Part shown: in pieces, positions 49,762 through 59,316 of the stretch
Layout of the letters: every line of letters starts with the position of its first letter
Position numbering within the stretch: position 1 is the first letter of the stretch
Source of the DNA: Jingweiarchaeum tengchongense
GTDB taxonomy: Archaea; Nanobdellota; Nanobdellia; Jingweiarchaeales; Jingweiarchaeaceae
Assembly (NCBI GenBank): GCA_038874075.1
Contig: JAVZDD010000003.1
Span: 1 to 64,000, forward strand
Direction of reading: 5' to 3'
DNA: 64,000 bases
Translations under genes and position numbers: made by a program
The notes under the pieces: model-generated
Databases searched by the model: none
What the model saw: only the letters and a program-made list of their open reading frames with translations
Told to the model about the DNA's origin: nothing

Positions 49762-50473
49762 AATAATCCAAAAACTTTCAATTTGTAGCCTTTTTTTATT
49801 TGTACTTTTCTCTATCTCTTTTGCCCAATGTGATTTTGGAACAATGCAGCCAGTGCTCGCTTATAGTGCTGCACCTGGTGCAATCATAAATGCAAAAATC
49901 TATTTGTACAATCTTTACGGTACTTATCCAACACATGTCTTGTTCAATGTTACAACAGCACCCCCAAATTGGGTAATTAATATTAATCCTCCAGCCAGGA
50001 ATGTGATTTATGAGATTCCAGGAGGAACAACAACCATATTTGAAAATGTTGGCGTCGAGCAGATGGATAGGGTAAATGAAACACCCGCTACACCTCCCGA
50101 AGGAATTGAATATATAAGAGACCCAGTTAAGATTGGTATGTTTATACCAGCAAAAGTTGTTTATGTGAACATAGAAGTACCAAACAACGCTGAACTTTGG
50201 AAGACGTACGATATAAAGATCTCAGCAAGTGCTTGGTGCACTGGTGGCGCTCCTGGTACAGTTGGAGCAACGCAATCAAGGGACTTCAATTTCCAAGTTA
50301 AAGTTGTACCAACGGAATATTATGAGAGAGCACAAGTGAAAGTTGGATGGATTGAATTTTTAAGACAAAACGCAATTCTCGTTGCATTAATTGTAGCAAT
50401 CATTGTCGTAATTCTCATAATCTTCGTATTAAAGAGGATGGGAAAATTAATATTGAAAGTTGAACTTAAATAG
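49751..50473 (+). CDS. C-anchored membrane protein (copy B' of the cassette)
   Basis: 240 residues from a TTG start at 49751, overlapping the previous gene by 11 bases. No ATG or GTG start lies between this TTG and the signal peptide. Signal peptide (about 1-25, ending SFA), Ig-like ectodomain (AAPGAIINAKIYLYNLYGTYPTHV ... VPNNAELWKTYDIKI), then a C-terminal membrane helix (about 208-230) and a basic tail. It is a paralogue of the protein at 48401-49111 and completes the second A-B pair. A non-ATG start with tight overlap suggests lower or coupled expression. The functional role is not known. Confidence 0.75.
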   Translation: MEHKIIQKLSICSLFLFVLFSISFAQCDFGTMQPVLAYSAAPGAIINAKIYLYNLYGTYPTHVLFNVTTAPPNWVININPPARNVIYEIPGGTTTIFENVGVEQMDRVNETPATPPEGIEYIRDPVKIGMFIPAKVVYVNIEVPNNAELWKTYDIKISASAWCTGGAPGTVGATQSRDFNFQVKVVPTEYYERAQVKVGWIEFLRQNAILVALIVAIIVVILIIFVLKRMGKLILKVELK

Positions 50474-50477
50474 ATTT

Positions 50478-52433
50478 ATGGATAAATCGAAATTGTCCAT
50501 TCTTTTTATTTTCTTCGTACTATTCAGCATTGTATTTGCAAATTCTCCAACTGCTGAATCTAGTGTCACATTCAGCGTCCAAGACCTGTATCCAAACGTC
50601 TCGATTGAACCAAGCCCCATTTTAATTAAGATTAGACCGAATTCAAGTGATAGATACAGTATCGTTGCAAGGTCATTGATTGGAAATTTACCGATAAACG
50701 TTTCATTTGAATTACTTGGCAATGTAACGAACATTTCTTTCATATATCCAACAGAGCTTTCACTTGATGTACTAGAAGCGAAATCAATCGGATTTTATAT
50801 CTCAACTGAAAACATTTCTGTTTCGAATTACACAGGTGAACTTCACTCCATAATAAATGAAACAGGTGTTGAGAACTCAACACCCATATTTATTGAAGTG
50901 AGTGAAAATGTTGGGAGATTTCATATACATGTGGTTGATGAGGCAAACAGATCATTGGAAGGAGCATTCGTGCAAGTGTACCAAGGTGTAAATTTCGTTG
51001 AACAGGGCTATACAGATGGTAATGGGATGTACATTACCCATTATTATGACATGGATTTGTACTATGCCTTTCTCGTGATGAGAGAAGGTTATACCTCTAC
51101 GACAAGAGGTAAAAGACTAACTGAGCCTGAAATGTACTTTGAGATTGTTATGGGAGGTACTCCTCAATTGAATTTCAATCCTAGCAATGTGACAATTTCA
51201 ATGTATATAAATCAAACAAGAAATAAAACACTCACGCTTGAAAATATTGGTACTGGAAAGGAGAAGTGGATAGAAATAATTTCAGATACTAGTTGGTTAG
51301 TTCCGAACGTTAGAGAGATCGAGTACATAGAACCAGGTGGTTATCGTGAAATCACTGTGAACATTGGACCATTTTCACAGAGTGGAACATACACAAGTAG
51401 ACTAAGAGCATTTGGTTACAAATCAAGTGCTATTGCATATTTTACAATCGATGTACGTCTACTTCCTTTTTGTGGTGATGGTGTTTGTGGAGGAAACGAA
51501 ACATGTGAAAATTGTCCAGAAGATTGTGGACCTTGTCCACCCCCACCACCTTTACCACCAGGTCCACCTGGTCCCGGTGGTGGTGCACCCACACAACCAA
51601 CCCAACCAGGTGCAGGAGTGACTCCGGGTGCGGGAGCAGGAGGAGCACCAGGTGCTGGTGCGGGGGGAATAGGAGCAGGTGGCGCTTATCCTTGGGAACA
51701 AATTACCAGATTTCCAAGACTCGATGTCTCATATCCAAGAGAAATCACACTTACGAAGTTGGTTCCAAAATTAGTATTTATTTACATAAAAAATGTCGGT
51801 GAAATTCCGATTACTAATATGGCCCTCTATACGAACGCAACGAATATTTCAATTGAAATTCATCCGATAATGTATTCAATTTTATTCATAAATGAAACCA
51901 GGATTTTTTTATTAAAGCTACTTGCCAGTGAGATAACACAAGGAAACATTATCTTGAAAATTGATTCTGGTGAAATTGAAACATACAATGTCATAAAATT
52001 TAATGTTATTTCATCAGAGGTTGATCCAGAGGCACTTTTGAGAGAAATTGATTCAATCATAAATGTTCTTAGGAAAGCAAATGAGGAAGTTGAAGAACTG
52101 GCAAAGGAGGGTTACACAGTAGCACCAGCTGTTTCGCTCATAAATGCAATTGAAAGCAAGTTATTAAAAGCAAGAGATGCAGTTCGTGCTAAGGCGTATT
52201 ATGAAGCAAAGGCAAGGATCGATGATTCACTTAGGGACATCGATGACTTGTATATGATGATTTCGAAGATAAGGGAGCAAGGTCCTGCAAAGCCAGCAGG
52301 AATAAATTGGTGGCTCATTTTATTATTAATAATTTTATTGATTTTAATCTTAATTTTAATAATTAAGAGAAGGAAGAAAAAGGAGGAGGTTGAGGAAGTT
52401 AAAATACCAAAGAAAAAAGCTGAGAAAAAATGA
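50478..52433 (+). CDS. C-anchored surface protein with Cys motif and Pro/Gly hinge
   Basis: 651 residues from ATG at 50478, four bases after the previous stop. A TTG at 50460 is an in-frame alternative that would add six residues before the signal peptide. Order: signal peptide (about 1-22), Ig-like domain, a carboxypeptidase regulatory-like beta domain (FHIHVVDEANRSLEGAFVQV, about 150-230), another beta domain, a Cys motif CGDGVCGGNETCENCPEDCG (about 331-351), a Pro/Gly hinge (CPPPPPLPPGPPGPGGG and following Gly-Ala repeats) ending near WEQIT, an Ig-like stalk, a helical region (about 520-605), a membrane helix (about 609-630) and a Lys/Glu tail. The Cys motif, hinge and EQIT also occur in the giant protein before its stalk, so the two probably stand side by side in the membrane. 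Confidence 0.8.
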   Translation: MDKSKLSILFIFFVLFSIVFANSPTAESSVTFSVQDLYPNVSIEPSPILIKIRPNSSDRYSIVARSLIGNLPINVSFELLGNVTNISFIYPTELSLDVLEAKSIGFYISTENISVSNYTGELHSIINETGVENSTPIFIEVSENVGRFHIHVVDEANRSLEGAFVQVYQGVNFVEQGYTDGNGMYITHYYDMDLYYAFLVMREGYTSTTRGKRLTEPEMYFEIVMGGTPQLNFNPSNVTISMYINQTRNKTLTLENIGTGKEKWIEIISDTSWLVPNVREIEYIEPGGYREITVNIGPFSQSGTYTSRLRAFGYKSSAIAYFTIDVRLLPFCGDGVCGGNETCENCPEDCGPCPPPPPLPPGPPGPGGGAPTQPTQPGAGVTPGAGAGGAPGAGAGGIGAGGAYPWEQITRFPRLDVSYPREITLTKLVPKLVFIYIKNVGEIPITNMALYTNATNISIEIHPIMYSILFINETRIFLLKLLASEITQGNIILKIDSGEIETYNVIKFNVISSEVDPEALLREIDSIINVLRKANEEVEELAKEGYTVAPAVSLINAIESKLLKARDAVRAKAYYEAKARIDDSLRDIDDLYMMISKIREQGPAKPAGINWWLILLLIILLILILILIIKRRKKKEEVEEVKIPKKKAEKK

Positions 52434-54046
52434 GGAGAATTATCTTAATATTAACTATTCTTTTGTTAATTGAAACATCACTTGCATTAGAACCAGTAAT
52501 ATCTGTTTCGCCAGTACAAGTGAATAAATCAGTTCTAATACTAGGTAAAATATCAAACTTTTTTGAAGTTTTCACATTTGATGGAAATGAATCTGCAAAC
52601 ATAACATTCAGCACAGAAGGTGAAATTGCTGGTTGGATAAAATTACAAGATAATTCAATTATGATCGGACCTAATAGCAGCAGGAAAGTATACTACACGA
52701 TCAATGTGCCAAGGACAAATCCAGGAACGTATGGTGGGAAAATTAAGTTAGCAACGAGTAAGGGCCAAGTAGATGAGATCAATTTGACGATAAGTACCAG
52801 TTATGCATTAGGTAAATTTGTGATTGAAGGTTTATCTGGAAATAAAATTGTTTCCAATTTTTCTGTTTTTGTTTATAAAAACAATGATCTTATCTATCAC
52901 GATTCAACGTCAAACGGATATTTAATTTCGGACTACTTCCCATATGGCGAGTACAAAGTTATTGTTAGAAGTGATTTTTTTTATGAAGCATCCAAAAATA
53001 TTTTTTTGAATGCACCAGAGATAGTATTGCTTTACAATTTGACGAGAGTTCCAACAATCTCAATCAAACTAATTCCCGAACAAGTAGTGATGGATGTGTG
53101 CGAAACAGAAACTGGTTCATTTTCAATCACGATAAAGAATGATGGCGAAGAGGATTTTAATGCAAGTGTAAGATATGATGATAAACTTATAAAGCCAGAG
53201 ATTGAACAAATGAAAATTTCATCCAAAAATTCTTTTAATTTAGGATTCAAGACAAAAAAATTGAGTGAAGGCAATTACACAACAACAATAGGTATCGGCA
53301 ATGAGAATTTGACGAGAAATGTTTCATTAAATTTGCGGATTATACCTCTCTCACAATGTAGCATTACACAGATTGCAGAAATAAAAGTGAGAGACAGGGT
53401 AGAAGTCGCTAAGAATTATATTTCACCAATCGTGGTCATTGTAAGAGCAAATCAAAAATTGGGAACGCTGATCATCAGTGTGAAATCCAAATTTTTCACT
53501 GAGGTCTATCCACAAAATTATTTAAATTTGAAGATTGACGAAGAAGCACCATTTTTGATTCGAATAATTCCAAATGAAACAACGAATGATACGCTGCTAA
53601 TAAGTTTAAGAAGCAATGTTGGTGAAATGAGTGATGTGGTAAGCGTTTCTGTTTATGATTCATTGAATAAGGAGATTGTTGGGAGAGAAATAAATGATAC
53701 AAGGGAGCTCCTGAATAATATTAGATCGAAAATCATTCAAAAAGGCATTCTGGGAGAAAGGATTGATGAGCCAATGCTTTTGGTCGGTGAGTATTTAACA
53801 AAACTAGATATGGCTTCAACATTGTACGAAAGCGACCTAAAAAGTGCAAAAGAATACGTTGATATGGCCACAGTTGGTGCAAGACAAATGCTGGTTGACT
53901 ATGTAGCAGTAACGGAAGTTAAAAAAACAAATTATGCGATTATCATTCTCGTTCTGATCATTATTGCATTCATTGCTACCTTACTGTACTGGAAGTTCAT
54001 TCTTCCAAAAAGGAAAAAAGAAGAAGCTGAGAGAAAGGGATTTTAA
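52430..54046 (+). CDS. C-anchored Ig-like membrane protein, last gene of the plus-strand series
   Basis: 538 residues. Signal peptide (about 1-20), several Ig-like domains (for example SFSITIKNDGEEDFNASVRY at about 225, and a carboxypeptidase regulatory-like section around 120-200), a helical stalk (about 410-500) and a membrane helix (about 504-525) before a basic/acidic tail. The layout (Ig domains, helical stalk, single C-terminal helix) is like that of the 651-residue neighbour, with which it overlaps by four bases (ATGA). It lacks the Cys motif and Pro/Gly hinge. Its 3' end overlaps the convergent Sec61-beta gene by four bases. Probably another membrane-anchored subunit of the surface apparatus. 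Confidence 0.8.
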   Translation: MRRIILILTILLLIETSLALEPVISVSPVQVNKSVLILGKISNFFEVFTFDGNESANITFSTEGEIAGWIKLQDNSIMIGPNSSRKVYYTINVPRTNPGTYGGKIKLATSKGQVDEINLTISTSYALGKFVIEGLSGNKIVSNFSVFVYKNNDLIYHDSTSNGYLISDYFPYGEYKVIVRSDFFYEASKNIFLNAPEIVLLYNLTRVPTISIKLIPEQVVMDVCETETGSFSITIKNDGEEDFNASVRYDDKLIKPEIEQMKISSKNSFNLGFKTKKLSEGNYTTTIGIGNENLTRNVSLNLRIIPLSQCSITQIAEIKVRDRVEVAKNYISPIVVIVRANQKLGTLIISVKSKFFTEVYPQNYLNLKIDEEAPFLIRIIPNETTNDTLLISLRSNVGEMSDVVSVSVYDSLNKEIVGREINDTRELLNNIRSKIIQKGILGERIDEPMLLVGEYLTKLDMASTLYESDLKSAKEYVDMATVGARQMLVDYVAVTEVKKTNYAIIILVLIIIAFIATLLYWKFILPKRKKEEAERKGF

Positions 54047-54207
54047 CCAAATACCTTTGATATGTGTAAAAATATTACGAAAATAATTACGATGATTGTT
54101 AACACGATCACCATCTCTGGTTTTAGAGGTATCTTACTTTTGTATTCATTGTAATAGGTGATTATACCCCCATAACTTGATGGTAAGGCAATTTTATCTT
54201 CTGCCAT
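54043..54207 (-). CDS. secG: Sec61-beta / archaeal SecG subunit of the protein translocase
   Basis: 54 residues. The sequence has the archaeal Sec61-beta layout: a short polar N-terminus with LPSSYGGIITYYNEYKSKI, then LKPEMV leading into one membrane helix (about 32-50) and a tiny tail. The protein joins SecY and SecE in the membrane channel that exports Sec substrates. The gene is convergent with the 538-residue surface protein (four-base overlap) and has its promoter in the AT-rich spacer above 54207. Its position beside a large set of Sec-dependent surface proteins may be chance. Its small size makes it easy to miss. Confidence 0.85.
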   Translation of the reverse strand: MAEDKIALPSSYGGIITYYNEYKSKIPLKPEMVIVLTIIVIIFVIFLHISKVFG

Positions 54208-54250
54208 GCTTTCCACTTAATTAATTTAACATTAAAAATCTTTTCATTAG

Positions 54251-54358
54251 AATTGGGGGCACAAGAACTCGCTATTATCCTTGTTCTTTGTAAATAATGC
54301 AAGTACTTACATAAACAATGGACGGAGTCCTTTTGATATTCAATTTGTGCCCCCAGTT
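54251..54358. other. Possible structured RNA or element with a GC-rich terminal stem
   Basis: In the spacer between Sec61-beta and the TrmB-family gene, AATTGGGGGCACAA (54251-54264) pairs with TTGTGCCCCCAGTT (54345-54358): 14 base pairs with one G-U, enclosing 80 bases. Inside are smaller inverted repeats (AAGAAC with GTTCTT; GGAC-GGA-GTCC). The GC-rich stem stands out in AT-rich surroundings. There is no ORF, no tRNA T-arm, no C/D boxes and no SRP signature that I can find. It could be a non-coding RNA, a small inverted-repeat element or a terminator/attenuator. The strand cannot be decided. Confidence 0.4.
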
Positions 54359-54430
54359 AACTTAGGCCACATTTAGAATTCAGCACTTCATCGTTAGTTC
54401 TAACTAAAATCAATAAATATATAAATTTTT

Positions 54431-54459
54431 GTTACCAAATTATTTGTTACTTTGGTAAC
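54431..54459 (+). promoter_or_regulatory. Palindromic operator before the TrmB-family gene
   Basis: GTTACCAAA (54431-54439) and TTTGGTAAC (54451-54459) form a perfect 9-base inverted repeat with an 11-base spacer. An AATATATAA-type TATA box lies just before it (about 54417-54426) and the ATG is 32 bases after it. Such an arrangement fits autoregulation by the encoded winged-helix protein, as is known for several archaeal TrmB-type regulators. Confidence 0.55.
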
Positions 54460-54491
54460 AAAAATTTTATTTAAGGTAAAGTGAAGGAAAA

Positions 54492-55352
54492 ATGAAAATT
54501 TTTGAGGAAGATGTAATCAAAATATTGAATGATCTTGGATTAACAAATTATGAAGCCCGGGTATACCTAACACTCATCTCTCTCGGAGCTATGACTGCAA
54601 CACAGCTAAGTTTTCAAGCAAAGATTCCTAGGCCAAAGGTTTATGGTGCAATCAGAAAGCTCGTTGAAAAAGGTTTGGTTTTTATTCTTCCAGAAAAACC
54701 AGAAAAATACACCGGTGCAAGTCCAAGCATATTTTACTCGATTCTCGAAGACAGAGCAAGACAAATTAGAACAACAAATACAATCATTAAAATTTTGGAG
54801 AAAAAATACAAAGAAATGAAACGCTCAGAATATGAAAGTGAACGAGAAATACTCGTAATTAAGGGAAGGGAAAACATATATCAAAAAATAAAAGAGGCCG
54901 CAAATAGGATGAGGAAAGAAGCGCTATTACTCACGACTGCAAATGGCTTGATAAGGACATATAGAGGTTTTAAAGATTTGATCGCGAAGAAAAAAGGCAA
55001 AGGAATTAATCTTAAAATAATAACTTGCATCAATCAGTTTAACTATGAATTTGTTGAAAAATTGATTTCACTTAGCCCAAAAGAAATACAAATAAGACAC
55101 ATGAATGAATTAACAAAAATGAGGATTCTGATCATAGATAATAAAGAGATGATTTTATTCGAGGCAGTACCAGATAATATAAGTACGAGTAGCATGGCAG
55201 ATATTGGTATATGGACAAATTCAAAATCATTTTTGAGTTTAATGAAATACTGTTTTTATGCATATTGGGAGAGAGCGAGTGATGCTTTAGAAGTTATAAA
55301 AAAGATAGAGAAAAATCAAAGGGGTGGCAGGGCTGTAGCCCGTCTTCTGTAA
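54492..55352 (+). CDS. TrmB-family transcriptional regulator
   Basis: 286 residues. The N-terminal winged helix has the family pattern: LNDLGLTNYEARVYLTLISLGAMTATQLS, then IPRPKVYGAIRKLVEKGLV as recognition helix and wing, then EKPEKYTGASPS. A coiled-coil linker (about 80-120) leads to a C-terminal effector region (about 120-270) of the TrmB/PLD-like type found in many archaeal regulators, with ILVIKGRENIYQKI and TTANGLIRTYRGF. The ligand cannot be told. The last ten codons (from 55322) overlap the 3' end of the RNase P RNA gene on the opposite strand, so the tail GGRAVARLL is dictated by RNase P sequence. A palindrome before the promoter suggests autoregulation. Confidence 0.85.
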   Translation: MKIFEEDVIKILNDLGLTNYEARVYLTLISLGAMTATQLSFQAKIPRPKVYGAIRKLVEKGLVFILPEKPEKYTGASPSIFYSILEDRARQIRTTNTIIKILEKKYKEMKRSEYESEREILVIKGRENIYQKIKEAANRMRKEALLLTTANGLIRTYRGFKDLIAKKKGKGINLKIITCINQFNYEFVEKLISLSPKEIQIRHMNELTKMRILIIDNKEMILFEAVPDNISTSSMADIGIWTNSKSFLSLMKYCFYAYWERASDALEVIKKIEKNQRGGRAVARLL

Positions 55353-55612
55353 GGGAGCTATACAGCATTCCCTTCTTTAGCATTCGACTTAGCGTTTTAA
55401 ACTTGCACCGACTGGGTCGGCCGTTTCAACTTACTTTGAGATTCTTCAGCTTCGCCAGCATCACAAACATTTCACAAAGCAGTCTCGTTTCTGATCCGTT
55501 GCCATCCTTTTACGGATGAGCATTGCTGCTCCAGTCTTTTTTTGGGTGGACGGACTTCCTCAGCACTTTTGGTTTTATCCAAAAGCACCGACAGCTAAAC
55601 ACCCCACCACCC
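55322..55612 (-). ncRNA. rnpB: RNase P RNA
   Basis: The minus strand shows the universal RNase P signatures. Near the 5' end is GAGGAAGTCCGTCC (CR I; plus-strand bases 55549-55562). Near the 3' end is ACAGAAGACGGGCTAC (CR V; 55335-55350). The ends pair as helix P1: GGGTGGTGGGG with CCCTGCCACCC, 11 base pairs with two G-U (55602-55612 and 55322-55332). The length of about 291 is typical for archaeal RNase P RNA, which with several protein subunits trims tRNA 5' leaders. Exact ends are inferred from P1. The 3' end overlaps the end of the convergent TrmB-family gene by 31 bases. Confidence 0.9.
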
Positions 55613-55652
55613 TTCTCGTCTAATTAAATCTTTTACTTTTTAAGATTTTTGA

Positions 55653-56003
55653 TTATACAGAGGATTGCACCAAATTACTAAGTTCCTGTCTTTTGCTTTG
55701 TTCTAGTTTATTTTCTATCCCCGCTTTCTTCCTCTTCTCTTTTACCTTTCTGTAAATTTCGTATCCAATGAAAGTAGTTAGAAAAGCCGGTGGACTTAGC
55801 ATGTAAGCTCCAAGACCAGTGAATAGTGCAGCCAGCGCATACTTCTTTTCATTTTTTTTGTCATTGCCACTCCTGTATTTAATAGATTTGCGTGCAAGTT
55901 CGGAGGTTGGAATAGCGAGAACTGCACCTAATGCGTGTCTTGCAATCTCTATTGTTAATGCGGGTGGAAATCCAGCAGCCAATGTTGACAAATAATCCTG
56001 CAT
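55653..56003 (-). CDS. Small hypothetical membrane protein
   Basis: 116 residues. Two hydrophobic stretches (about 3-31 and 55-84: ALAALFTGLGAYMLSPPAFLTTFIGY) are separated by a basic polar loop (SIKYRSGNDKKNEKKY), and the tail is basic and then polar. I do not recognise a family. It lies between 23S rRNA and RNase P RNA on the same strand, 90 bases after the 23S 3' end, so read-through from the rRNA promoter is possible. A CTACTACTTAGTA element lies 17 bases before its start on the plus strand. No Cys or catalytic motifs are visible. Confidence 0.55.
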   Translation of the reverse strand: MQDYLSTLAAGFPPALTIEIARHALGAVLAIPTSELARKSIKYRSGNDKKNEKKYALAALFTGLGAYMLSPPAFLTTFIGYEIYRKVKEKRKKAGIENKLEQSKRQELSNLVQSSV

Positions 56004-56019
56004 TTTTGATCAATAGAAA

Positions 56020-56032
56020 CTACTACTTAGTA
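56020..56032. repeat. 13-base element downstream of 23S rRNA, matching one downstream of 16S rRNA
   Basis: CTACTACTTAGTA occurs here, about 60 bases beyond the 23S 3' end, and again at 63119-63131, about 58 bases beyond the 16S 3' end, in the same orientation. It could be a processing, termination or promoter element. A 13-base match alone is not significant in a window of this size; the matching position is what makes it notable. Confidence 0.25.
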
Positions 56033-56093
56033 ATTAATAAATTTTACTCTTTAACTGACTTGGCAATTTGAACTGATAAAGAAATAATAGAGA

Positions 56094-59075
<2,982 letters not shown>

Positions 59076-59129
59076 CATTAGAACATTAACTGTGTTTGAA
59101 ACAGCACAGTTTCTGTTCCTTGAATCTTA

Positions 59130-59153
59130 CTTCACGACCTTTTGGTCATGAAG
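59130..59153 (-). promoter_or_regulatory. Hairpin in the 23S leader region
   Basis: CTTCA-C-GACC-TTTT-GGTC-A-TGAAG forms a hairpin with nine base pairs and one C/A mismatch, about 55 bases before the 23S 5' end on the minus strand. The spacer 59076-59316 between the synthetase stop and 23S contains no gene that I can see. It may hold the 23S promoter or leader; the hairpin could be part of rRNA processing. Confidence 0.35.
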
Positions 59154-59316
59154 CGCATGATGAACATGAAAATGGATTGGAAATGATTGACAACAAATTG
59201 AAGCTCACACTAAAATCATCGCAGAAAAATGCTCAATTAGCAGCTAACCATATGCATCACTTCAGTTCATTTATTACGCTTGCATCCTTTAAAAACTTTT
59301 CGTTTTTTACTTAGAA

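Noticed and set aside
55653..56093. 5S rRNA gene after 23S
   Set aside because: The short spacer and the following ORF contain no 5S-like sequence or fold that I can recognise.
59155..59230. C/D box small RNA beside the 23S gene
   Set aside because: An ATGATGA sequence resembles box C, but no CTGA box D follows at a usual distance on either strand.
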